Origin: CAYTPI01 sp964439625 | GTDB lineage: Bacteria; Chloroflexota; Anaerolineae; Aggregatilineales; UBA3940 | Direction: 5' to 3' | Assembly (NCBI GenBank): GCA_964439625.1 | Contig: CAYTPI010000007.1 | Span: forward strand, 1-64,000 | Length of the DNA: 64,000 nt | Shown here: positions 43,692-52,030 of the stretch, piece after piece | Position numbering within the stretch: the first letter of the stretch is position 1 | How the letters are laid out: each line of letters begins with the position of its first letter | Translations under genes and position numbers: made by a program | The notes under the pieces: generated by a model | Database searches by the model: none | Told to the model about the DNA's origin: nothing | Seen by the model: only the letters and a program-made list of their open reading frames with translations

Positions 43692-44534
43692 ATGGCAGAA
43701 AATACAACCACGCCTGCAGCGGCTACCGCCGATCCGATCCGCGGTCAACGTCAAAGTATGGTCAATTTATCCAGCGTGCCTTGGTGGCTGTTGATCCTCT
43801 TTCTGCTGATTATCTGGGTGCTGTACTTCATCTTCACTGACTCTAACTTCAGCGAAGCCTTTAACTTCATTATTGCTGGCATTCAACTGACGATTACCAC
43901 AACAATTATCGCGTATGCGGCTGCCATGGTAATCGGTTGTATTGCTGGGTTAGGGCGTGTCTCACGAAACGTTGTGATCAATAACATTGCCACATTTTAT
44001 GTTGAAGTCATCCGTGGAATTCCGATTCTCGTGTTGATCTTCTACATCGCTTTTGTGGGTATTCCTACTATTGTCGAATTCTTACAGAATACGGTGGGCG
44101 GGCTATTTGCTGACCTACCAACCAACGTTGTGCCAATGCAAGTACGTGCTATCATCGCCCTAGCTGTGACCTATGGCGCATATCTCGCAGAAATTTTTCG
44201 TGCAGGTATTCAATCGATTGGGCGTGGTCAAATGGAGGCCGCACGTTCTCTCGGTATGAGTTACACGCAGGCAATGCGCTACATCATTCTACCGCAAGCG
44301 GTTCGCAACGTCTTGCCGGCACTTGGCAATGACTTCGTAGCGATGCTCAAAGACTCGTCGCTGGTTTCCGTACTTGCCGTGCGTGATCTGACTCAGCTTG
44401 CTCGTATCTATGCCGGCAGCAGTTTTCGCTTTCGTGAAGCCTACACTGTTCTGGCAGTGCTTTATCTCTCGATGACCGTTGTGTTGTCGTTGGGGGTACG
44501 CTTCATCGAAGACCGGCTTCGCACGGACGAATAG
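43692..44534 (+). CDS. Amino-acid ABC transporter permease, HisM/GlnP type, 280 aa
   Basis: The start at 43692 follows AGGAG by nine bases. A hydrophobic N-terminus leads into the permease domain (FIIAGIQLTITTTIIAY), and the coupling-helix signature is EIFRAGIQSIGRGQMEAARSLGMSYTQAMRYIILPQAVR, with the EAA loop that contacts the ATPase. It has about five helices. No ATPase gene is in the window next to it. It forms an importer with the preceding binding protein. Confidence 0.9.
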   Translation: MAENTTTPAAATADPIRGQRQSMVNLSSVPWWLLILFLLIIWVLYFIFTDSNFSEAFNFIIAGIQLTITTTIIAYAAAMVIGCIAGLGRVSRNVVINNIATFYVEVIRGIPILVLIFYIAFVGIPTIVEFLQNTVGGLFADLPTNVVPMQVRAIIALAVTYGAYLAEIFRAGIQSIGRGQMEAARSLGMSYTQAMRYIILPQAVRNVLPALGNDFVAMLKDSSLVSVLAVRDLTQLARIYAGSSFRFREAYTVLAVLYLSMTVVLSLGVRFIEDRLRTDE

Positions 44535-44540
44535 CAGCTT

Positions 44541-45707
44541 TTGGAAGCACCGTGGGCTCAATTCGTATGGGAACCTTGGCTAGAAATTTACTCTATGCCT
44601 AACGTACTCAATATCATAGTATTCCTCATCGGCCTTATAATCGTTATCGGCACTTTAACCTCTCTGACGCAAACCTATGTAATGGCACGCAGCGCTCGTG
44701 ACCCAATTGCAGCGGCTGTCTTCATTGCAGTGCGTTGGATGTTCAGCATTCCCGCCAATCAGGCTTCATCTTACCAACAACGTGACCGCATCATGGCATT
44801 CTACGCCCCTGCTTTACTGCTTACACTGCCCTTTGTCTGGCTCACGTTGATCACAATTGGTTACACCATGATGTATTGGGGGACAGGTATTCGCCCATGG
44901 GGGCAGGCGCTTGCCATTAGTGGTTCATCTCTGTTGACCCTCGGCTTCGTGACGGTGGACGATATTCTTAGAATGCTGCTGGAATTCACCGAGGCAACCA
45001 TTGGCCTCTTGTTGATTGCTTTACTAATCGCCTATCTGCCAACGATGTACTCAGCCTTTGCCCGCCGTGAGCGTGATGTAACCCTGCTTGAAGCGTATGC
45101 CGGCACACCTCCGACAGCCTTCAAAATGATTGAGCGCATCAACCGAATTCATGGGTTGGATTACATAGAGCAGATTTGGGAGAGTTGGCAAGTCTGGTTT
45201 GCCGACCTCGAAGGGAGTCACACGTCGTTTAGTGCGCTGGTCTTCTTTCGCTCATCAAGACCCGAACGCTCGTGGATTACAGCGGCGGGGGCCATTTTAG
45301 ACGCGGCCTCTATTCGGGCATCCACCTTAGATTTGCCAGACAGTCCCAGTGCTCAATTATGTGTCCGTTCGGGCTATTTAGCGCTGCAATACATCGCAGA
45401 TTTCTATGGTATTGACTACAACCCAACCCCAAAACCAACCGACCCAATTAGTATCAACCGCTTTGAATTCGATGCCGTGTACAATGATTTGGTCGCGGCG
45501 GGTGTATCTGTCAAACCTGACCGCGACCAGTGCTGGAGAGACTTTCAAGGGTGGCGCGTCAATTATGATGTCGTACTGCTGGAACTCGCCCGGCTGACGT
45601 TGGCTCCCTATGCTCCATGCTCCTCAGACCGCTCGGTTGTCACTGCTGCACGGCAGAAGCCCAGTCTCTTGCGTCAATCGATTAATTACCTGCTCGGTGA
45701 AGATTAG
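44541..45707 (+). CDS. Membrane protein of unknown function, 388 aa
   Basis: At least four hydrophobic helices lie in the first half (IIVFLIGLIIVIGTL; APALLLTLPFVWLTLITIGY; ALAISGSSLLTLGFVTVDD; TIGLLLIALLIAYL). A soluble C-terminal part (about 180-388) has FADLEGSHTSFSALVFFRSS and AAGAILDAASIRA segments. I do not recognise the family. The first start codon is TTG, six bases after the permease. An ATG at 44595 is an alternative. Confidence 0.6.
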   Translation: MEAPWAQFVWEPWLEIYSMPNVLNIIVFLIGLIIVIGTLTSLTQTYVMARSARDPIAAAVFIAVRWMFSIPANQASSYQQRDRIMAFYAPALLLTLPFVWLTLITIGYTMMYWGTGIRPWGQALAISGSSLLTLGFVTVDDILRMLLEFTEATIGLLLIALLIAYLPTMYSAFARRERDVTLLEAYAGTPPTAFKMIERINRIHGLDYIEQIWESWQVWFADLEGSHTSFSALVFFRSSRPERSWITAAGAILDAASIRASTLDLPDSPSAQLCVRSGYLALQYIADFYGIDYNPTPKPTDPISINRFEFDAVYNDLVAAGVSVKPDRDQCWRDFQGWRVNYDVVLLELARLTLAPYAPCSSDRSVVTAARQKPSLLRQSINYLLGED

Positions 45708-45733
45708 CTGCACTTGATTGTCGGACGCAACCG

Positions 45734-47002
45734 CTAACTGCGAACCTGCCCATCACCGACTACAACCCACTTATAGGTCGTCAACCCATCTAATGCGACT
45801 GGGCCACGCGCATGCAATTTCTGGGTGCTCACAGCGACTTCTGCCCCTAAGCCAAACTGCCCACCATCATTGAAGCGGGTGCTGGCATTTACAAACACCG
45901 CTGCTGAGTCCACACCGTTAATAAACATCTGAGCATGATCATCGTTTTGGGTCAGGATGCCATCAGAGTGGTGCGTGCTATGCATCTCGATATGGTCGAT
46001 GGCCTCATGTAGATCGTCCACTACTTTTATTCCTAATGTTAACCCTAACCATTCGGTTTCCCAATCATCTGGGCCAGCGGCTTCGACATCACCTCGATTA
46101 CCAATAATGTTAAGTGATTGCTCATCTGCTTTGAAGGCAACCTTATCCTTGGCGAGCTGGTCAACCATCTTTGGAATAAACACTTCTGCAATGTCTCGAT
46201 GAACCAAGGCTGTATCAAGCGCATTACACACGGAGGGGCGCTGAACTTTGGCATTCTGAATAACCTTGAGCGCCATGTCAAAGTCGGCTGTTTCATCGAC
46301 AAACAAGTGGCAGACGCCAATCCCGCCTGTGATCACGGGGATGGTCGAGTTTTCCAGTGCAAAGCGATGCAGCCCAGCACCGCCTCGCGGGATAATCATA
46401 TCGACATACTTATCGAGTTTTAGCAAGTCGAACACATGCCGCCGGTCAGGGTCACTGATATATAGGAAAGAGTCTTCAGGTAGGTCTGCGGCGCGCATTC
46501 CCTGCTGCACAACATCGATCAAAACCAGATTTGAGCGTAGTGTTTCACTACCGCCACGTAAGATCGCTGCATTCCCAGTCTTCAGAGCCAATGCGGCGAT
46601 ATCAATCGTGACGTTCGGGCGCGCTTCGTAGATTACACCGATGACACCCAAGGGGGTGCGCTTGCGGCTCAAGTGTAAGCCGTTGGCTAACGTCCGTTCA
46701 TCGAGGATTTCACCAACGGGATCGTGTAATTCAGCAACTTTGCGCGCATCAGCGGCAATCCCAGCGATCCGTTCTGGGGTCAGCCGCAGCCGGTCCAGGA
46801 AGTAGGCTTCCATCCCTGCTGCTTCCCCTGCGGAGACGTCTTCTTCGTTGGCGTCAAGCACCTGGGCTTGATTATCCAGCAAGGCATCGGCGATTGTGTG
46901 CAAAGCACGGTTTTTCTCTTTAGTTGACTTGATGCCTAACACGCGAGAAGCTGCTTTTGCCCGCTTCCCGAATTCCTCAAGGTTGATTACAGTTCGTTCC
47001 AT
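45734..47002 (-). CDS. proA: Gamma-glutamyl phosphate reductase, 422 aa
   Basis: ProA reduces gamma-glutamyl phosphate to glutamate semialdehyde with NADPH, the second step of proline synthesis. The signatures are LRGGSETLRSNLVL, VITGGIGVCHLFVDETAD, and the catalytic Cys in VQRPSVCNALDTALVH. The length is normal. It is third in a proB-PHP-proA set, 22 bases after the PHP gene. Confidence 0.95.
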   Translation of the reverse strand: MERTVINLEEFGKRAKAASRVLGIKSTKEKNRALHTIADALLDNQAQVLDANEEDVSAGEAAGMEAYFLDRLRLTPERIAGIAADARKVAELHDPVGEILDERTLANGLHLSRKRTPLGVIGVIYEARPNVTIDIAALALKTGNAAILRGGSETLRSNLVLIDVVQQGMRAADLPEDSFLYISDPDRRHVFDLLKLDKYVDMIIPRGGAGLHRFALENSTIPVITGGIGVCHLFVDETADFDMALKVIQNAKVQRPSVCNALDTALVHRDIAEVFIPKMVDQLAKDKVAFKADEQSLNIIGNRGDVEAAGPDDWETEWLGLTLGIKVVDDLHEAIDHIEMHSTHHSDGILTQNDDHAQMFINGVDSAAVFVNASTRFNDGGQFGLGAEVAVSTQKLHARGPVALDGLTTYKWVVVGDGQVRS

Positions 47003-47024
47003 TATTCGTTTCTTTCACAAGTTG

Positions 47025-47882
47025 CTAGCGACGGCGCTTCTGGCGCAGCCGGAGACTATCAACAACATCACTAGGGATAGCTTCACTTCCCATACGAGCA
47101 TACGGTTCACCATAGCCATGCTCTTCAGAACCCCCTGTAATGACTAACCCCAACCGGTTTGCAATATCGGTGAAGTGCTTACGCACTTTCGTATTGTGAC
47201 GGGGATGGAATACCTCAATGCCGTCAAGCCCTTTATCAACCAACATGCGAAACTGCTTCTCTTCGAAGGTGCCATTGCAATCATAGATGATAGGATGGGC
47301 CAATACCGTAACGCCACCCGCATTATGGATAATTTCTATAGCTCGCTGGATCGTAAACCCACTCTGGCGGACAAAGCGCCAATGGTGCAAAAATAAATCC
47401 AAAGCTCCGTCAAGGTTTTCAGCATAACCTTTCTTGAGAATCGTTTGCACCAGCGCCGTCGAACCAGCATAGTGTTCGTTGAATTCAAACACCTCGGTAA
47501 TGTCTATTGGATAACCATCCGCGGTAAGCCGGGCACAGCAGTCGGTGATGCGACCATGTGTATCACCAAGGAGTGCTTGCTCAGCGCGCTTAAGCCGCGT
47601 ATCGTCTAGGTCGATGTAATACCCAAGAATACGATAATCCCCACCAGAACTGGGCGAGGGGCAGCGATCCCAGCGGCAGGTAATCTTAATCGCAGGGATC
47701 AATTCGATGTCTGCCTCGAGTGCAAGTGGGGCTGCCTCACGGGCGCCATTTGCATTTTCATAATCTGTGATGGCGATTGTTTTGAGGCCACGTTTTCCTG
47801 CAATATCAACTATCTCCTGTGGGGACCCCAGCCCATCAGAATAGTGAGAGTGTAGATGAAGATCAATGGAACTGGTTGTCAT
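47025..47882 (-). CDS. PHP-domain protein lacking several metal ligands, 285 aa
   Basis: The fold resembles the TrpH/RNase AM type of PHP phosphoesterase: DLHLHSHYSDG, a TVLAHPII segment and a later GSEEHG. Compared with the E. coli TrpH sequence as I know it, TDHD is TDYE (Y41), the ligand Glu of GVEIS is Lys (K66, in AIKIT), EIHIVG is DYRILG (Y83), and GSDFH is GSEEH. H9, H11, H13 and the AHP His remain. Phosphoesterase activity is therefore doubtful. It lies between proB and proA and may be a structural, binding or altered-metal protein. Confidence 0.75.
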   Translation of the reverse strand: MTTSSIDLHLHSHYSDGLGSPQEIVDIAGKRGLKTIAITDYENANGAREAAPLALEADIELIPAIKITCRWDRCPSPSSGGDYRILGYYIDLDDTRLKRAEQALLGDTHGRITDCCARLTADGYPIDITEVFEFNEHYAGSTALVQTILKKGYAENLDGALDLFLHHWRFVRQSGFTIQRAIEIIHNAGGVTVLAHPIIYDCNGTFEEKQFRMLVDKGLDGIEVFHPRHNTKVRKHFTDIANRLGLVITGGSEEHGYGEPYARMGSEAIPSDVVDSLRLRQKRRR

Positions 47883-47936
47883 GCGGGCAGTCTTTCCAGT
47901 CTGTACTGTGGTAAGAAAGGTATCTATTCGATCAGC

Positions 47937-49055
47937 TTATAAGATAATGAGATGATCACGATGTATTGCTTCATCGCCATAAGTGTAGCCCAAAGTAGAT
48001 ACGATATGGTGAGATTGTACACCACGAATCAAAAATAGGTCGTTAGCGCCATAGTTTACAAGCCCTCGAGCGATCTCTTCATTTGCCTGATTCACCACAC
48101 GAACAACCACGCCCCGAGAAAATGCCCCTTCAACCTGGGTGACTCCAACCGGGAGCAGGCTGGCATCGCCTTTCTTCAAAGCTTGGGCAGCCCCCTTGTC
48201 AACGGTCAAGGTGCCACCAGCTTCTTCTGAGAGTATCCAGCGCTTACGGCTTTCAATATGGCTAACAGTTTGTGGAAACCATGTTCCAACAGCATGACCA
48301 TTTTCACGGACTAGGTCAGCCAGCACACCGGGCCTTGAACCACTGGCAATTACAACTGTTGTCCCACTACGTGTTGCCAATTGTGCCGCTTCTAATTTCG
48401 TAACCATACCGCCAGTGCCAAGGGGAGTGCCTGTTCCTCCAGCTGTATTCAGTAGATCATCGTCAATTTTATCAACAACTGTAATTAGCTTAGCATTTGG
48501 GTCTGTGCGTGGATCTGTTGAGAATAAACCCGGTTGATCTGTCAATATTGCTAGTAAGTCTGCGTCAATCAGGTTAGCAACCAATGCAGAGAGGTTGTCA
48601 TTATCTCCCAACTTGAGCTCGTCAATAGCAACTGTATCATTCTCATTGACAATTGGCACAATCCGGTGCATTAAGAGGCTTTCAAGGGTATCGCGCGCAT
48701 TGAGATAACTGGTGCGGTTACTAAGATCATGTTTTGTCAACAACACTTGCGCTACGTGTTGGTCAAAGATGGAAAATAGATCGGCATACAAATGCATAAG
48801 CCGTGGTTGCCCAATTGCCGACAGCATCTGCTTGACCGGAATGGCCTTGCTCAACGCTTGTTGACTGAGCACTTCACGGCCTGCCGCAGCCGCCCCAGAG
48901 GAGACAACGACAAGTTCAAGGCCTGAAGTCTGTAAGGCAACAATCTGCTCGACAAGCTGCAAAATACGACGCTGTGATAATTGGTTTGTCCCATCAGTGA
49001 GGACACTCGTACCTAATTTCACCACAACGCGGCGAATGTCAGCTTGTTGGCTCAT
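47937..49055 (-). CDS. proB: Glutamate 5-kinase with PUA domain, 372 aa
   Basis: ProB phosphorylates glutamate in the first step of proline synthesis and is usually inhibited by proline. The kinase domain has RRVVVKLGTSVLT, ENDTVAID, and GTGGMVTKLEAA. A C-terminal PUA domain follows (SLLPVGVTQVEGAFSRG; GLVNYGANDLFLI). A TAGAAT -10 lies upstream on the minus strand. PHP and proA follow. Confidence 0.95.
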   Translation of the reverse strand: MSQQADIRRVVVKLGTSVLTDGTNQLSQRRILQLVEQIVALQTSGLELVVVSSGAAAAGREVLSQQALSKAIPVKQMLSAIGQPRLMHLYADLFSIFDQHVAQVLLTKHDLSNRTSYLNARDTLESLLMHRIVPIVNENDTVAIDELKLGDNDNLSALVANLIDADLLAILTDQPGLFSTDPRTDPNAKLITVVDKIDDDLLNTAGGTGTPLGTGGMVTKLEAAQLATRSGTTVVIASGSRPGVLADLVRENGHAVGTWFPQTVSHIESRKRWILSEEAGGTLTVDKGAAQALKKGDASLLPVGVTQVEGAFSRGVVVRVVNQANEEIARGLVNYGANDLFLIRGVQSHHIVSTLGYTYGDEAIHRDHLIIL

Positions 49056-49096
49056 AAGGAGTCTTTAGTGTGAAGGAATAGATATGTTCACATGAG

Positions 49097-49125
49097 ATTC
49101 TACTCCACGATGAGCCTAGCGCAAA
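49097..49125 (-). promoter_or_regulatory. Candidate promoter of proB
   Basis: The minus strand has TTTGCG (49125-49120) and TAGAAT (49102-49097) 17 bases apart, about 40 bases upstream of the proB ATG. Confidence 0.35.
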
Positions 49126-49228
49126 AGCCTACATAAAATCATAATGAGCAGTTTGCTTGACCACGATACGCACAGTACAGTAGAAAAGTATATCAAAACC
49201 AATTAACTTAAAGGGTCTGCTCACATCG

Positions 49229-49897
49229 ATGAAACGACAGCCTTGGTTTCTCCTCTCTGCCTCATTGATGTGGCTCCTATTCAGTTGTATAAACCCATCT
49301 TCTAATGATCAACCCCTACCGCGTCCTACAATCATTATTGTTACAGCCACAGGTCCCTACTTTGAAGGCTTTGAAACCGGGGGAGGTTGGCTCGTTGGTG
49401 AGGGAACACGTAGTAGCGGTTCCGTTGTAGATGGTCGTTATCTATTGACAATCAATGAACCATTGTTATTCGCGTGGACACATCAACAGCGCATTTTTGG
49501 TGATGGCACTTATGCCTTCGATACCACTTTAATCAGCGGGCCAGAAGCCAGCGCCTATGGCATTTTGTTTGGTGCAGACGAAAACCTGACTCAATTTCAT
49601 TATGCTCTAATCACTGGTGACGGGCGCTACGATATTGGCTATTGTGAACTAAGCTGCGAGACACAACAATCCTTGATAGACGGCTTCACTCTTAATGAAT
49701 CGCTTTTTGTCGGCATTAATGAGACCAATCGAGTGCTGCTATCATTGAATCAAGGTGAGGTGGTTTTGACGATCAATGGTATAGCGGTGAGCCGCTTGCA
49801 AGATATACCCTATCAACAAGGCGTTATGGGCTTTATTGGTGAGTCATCGCGCTTTGATGGTTTTCAAGTAGCGTTTGATAATTTAAGTATCGAATAG
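49229..49897 (+). CDS. Lipoprotein with concanavalin-like beta domain, 222 aa
   Basis: The lipobox LLFSC gives a lipidated Cys at residue 20. The mature part is mainly beta and shows the DGRYLLTINEPLLFAW, YAFDTTLISGPEASAYGILFG and GVMGFIGESSRFDGFQVAFDNL segments of a jelly-roll of the LamG/concanavalin type. It probably binds glycan or a surface ligand. AAAGGG is upstream of the ATG. It lies 48 bases before the GT39 operon. Confidence 0.65.
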   Translation: MKRQPWFLLSASLMWLLFSCINPSSNDQPLPRPTIIIVTATGPYFEGFETGGGWLVGEGTRSSGSVVDGRYLLTINEPLLFAWTHQQRIFGDGTYAFDTTLISGPEASAYGILFGADENLTQFHYALITGDGRYDIGYCELSCETQQSLIDGFTLNESLFVGINETNRVLLSLNQGEVVLTINGIAVSRLQDIPYQQGVMGFIGESSRFDGFQVAFDNLSIE

Positions 49898-49945
49898 CGT
49901 TGCCGCTTTTGGCATCTGTTACCTGATGCGTTAGGATGTCGCCTT

Positions 49946-52030
49946 GTGACTACCCTAACCTTACCTAGCCACCAACGTACCCTGCACTGGGGGCTGTTCA
50001 TCGTGCTGGTTATTATTGCATTTGCGCTGCGCTTCACGGCTTTGACACAAGCGCCACCCGGCCTCACCCATGACGAAGCCGACCATGCCCTAGATGCACT
50101 CGGTGTCCTCAACGGCGTCCGCCCAATTTATTTCACTGTCGGTTACGGGCGCGAACCATTTTATGATTATGTGACTTCCCTAGTGATGCTAATCGCCGGA
50201 CGCAGTTATCTTGCCAGTCGCCTCACAGCCGCCATCTTCGGAATGGGCCTCATATTGCTGGTTTATCTGTTTGTTCGCAAAGTAAGCGGTAACCCTTGGT
50301 TAGCATTAGCGACGATGGCTGGCTTATGTGTTGGTTTCTGGGCGGTCATGCATAGTCGGGCGGCACTGCGGTCAATTACATTGCCAACCCTGTATACCGC
50401 CTCAGCATTGGCCTTCTGGCAAGCTTTCGATGTCAACAATAAAACCGTATTGGAAGTCAAATTTAGGCCAACCAGTTGGGCCTGGTTCATCCTTTCGGGG
50501 TTACTGCTTGGCTCATCGATTTACACATACCTTGCCGCCCGCGTGATGTGGGCTGTCTTTCCAGCATTCGTCATCTATCTATTGATTATTTATCGGAAGC
50601 CTGCCATGAAATTATTAGGAGGTCTACTGGTTACTCTAATAACCGCGTTAGTGACTGCATCTCCGCTGCTACTGTACTTGCGCAACAATCCCAGCGCTGA
50701 AGTACGCATCAGTCAACTGGCCTCTCCCATTGACAGCCTACTCGCTGGTAACCCTGGCCCGCTACTAGAAAATACGATTGCTGGTCTTAAAATTGCGTTC
50801 CTTGCTGGCGATAACTTATGGCTCTACAACATCCCCGGCAGGCCACTGCTAACACCCGCGCTTGGCATCCTGTTTGGCATCGGGTTCGTTATTGCTATGT
50901 TTGGCATCGTGCGCCCCAATAGAGCAGTTAAGCAAGGTAAGCAAACACAAACACAAGCCTTTCGTTTCACCAGTTTACATGCCTGGATGTTGTTGACTGT
51001 CGCTGCTGGGTTAGTGCCTGCTTTGGTTGTGGGCATTGGCGGCAGCAGCACACGAGTGATCGGCATGATGCCTGCCTTGTACTATTTTCCTGCTCTTGCC
51101 GCCTGGAAAATGGCGCAATGGGCAGAAAGCGAAATCGGCGAACACGGTGACAGTGCCATCTGGGGTAGTTACACGATCGTGATTTGTATCGTTCTTGGGA
51201 TTACAATTCATCAGTATTTCACTGTATGGGCCAACGCACGCGATGTCCGTGTTGCCTACCATACGACACTAATCGAGACTTTAGCAGAGCTCGAGCAGCG
51301 TGATGATTTAGGAACAGATATTGCTCTCAGTTCAATTACCCCCGGACGCTTCCATGATGCCGCAGTTGCCACAGTTTGGCTTCAGCGTGACGACCTCGAT
51401 CTACGTTGGTTTGATGGGCGATCATCACTCATAGTTCCGGCATCTGAGCAGGGAACGTGGATTTTCCCTGAAATTGCAGACCTCAACCAACAGTTGACTT
51501 GGTGGATGGTTCAGGATGAAGGCTATGTCCTGGATGGCCTTGAGCTTCGTCCTGATGATTTCAACCGAACTGTACGTTTCGTGACTTGGCACAGCGTACT
51601 GAATATCCATGAATCTCAGATGGACCACCGACAGCAAACGACATTTAGCGACACCATAACGCTAATCAATAGTAATGTGCTGCCTCTTGGCACAACTCAC
51701 CCTGGCGACACCGTTTCTGTCATCACTTGGTGGCGCATTGACGCCGTGCCTGATGCTGATTTAGTTGTCTTTACTCACGCGCTAGATGCAAATGGTCAGT
51801 TAGTAGCGCAACAAGACCTACTTGGGGTGCCAACAACCAGTTGGTATGAAGGCGACATCTTCTTGCAACTTCATGAACTTCCACTACCCACCGACTTGCC
51901 GCCCGGCACACTGAACCTCGTTGTTGGGGCTTATACCGTACCAGAACTGCAGAGGCTCAATGCAGTTGTCGATGAGCGTGAGGTTGGTCAACAAGCGTCG
52001 GTCGGCGTTATTCAAGTCTCTGCCCAATGA
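49946..52030 (+). CDS. GT39-type membrane glycosyltransferase, 694 aa
   Basis: This is a polytopic GT-C enzyme. The first helix is followed by the loop LTHDEADHALDALGV with the likely catalytic Asp-Glu, and about ten helices run to residue 420. An extracytoplasmic part ends in the shared beta domain (GDTVSVITWWRIDAV to NLVVGAYTVPELQ). The start is GTG after TTAGGA. The stop overlaps the next GT39 gene by four bases, so they are co-translated. It would transfer sugar from a lipid carrier. The substrate is unknown. Confidence 0.82.
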   Translation: MTTLTLPSHQRTLHWGLFIVLVIIAFALRFTALTQAPPGLTHDEADHALDALGVLNGVRPIYFTVGYGREPFYDYVTSLVMLIAGRSYLASRLTAAIFGMGLILLVYLFVRKVSGNPWLALATMAGLCVGFWAVMHSRAALRSITLPTLYTASALAFWQAFDVNNKTVLEVKFRPTSWAWFILSGLLLGSSIYTYLAARVMWAVFPAFVIYLLIIYRKPAMKLLGGLLVTLITALVTASPLLLYLRNNPSAEVRISQLASPIDSLLAGNPGPLLENTIAGLKIAFLAGDNLWLYNIPGRPLLTPALGILFGIGFVIAMFGIVRPNRAVKQGKQTQTQAFRFTSLHAWMLLTVAAGLVPALVVGIGGSSTRVIGMMPALYYFPALAAWKMAQWAESEIGEHGDSAIWGSYTIVICIVLGITIHQYFTVWANARDVRVAYHTTLIETLAELEQRDDLGTDIALSSITPGRFHDAAVATVWLQRDDLDLRWFDGRSSLIVPASEQGTWIFPEIADLNQQLTWWMVQDEGYVLDGLELRPDDFNRTVRFVTWHSVLNIHESQMDHRQQTTFSDTITLINSNVLPLGTTHPGDTVSVITWWRIDAVPDADLVVFTHALDANGQLVAQQDLLGVPTTSWYEGDIFLQLHELPLPTDLPPGTLNLVVGAYTVPELQRLNAVVDEREVGQQASVGVIQVSAQ

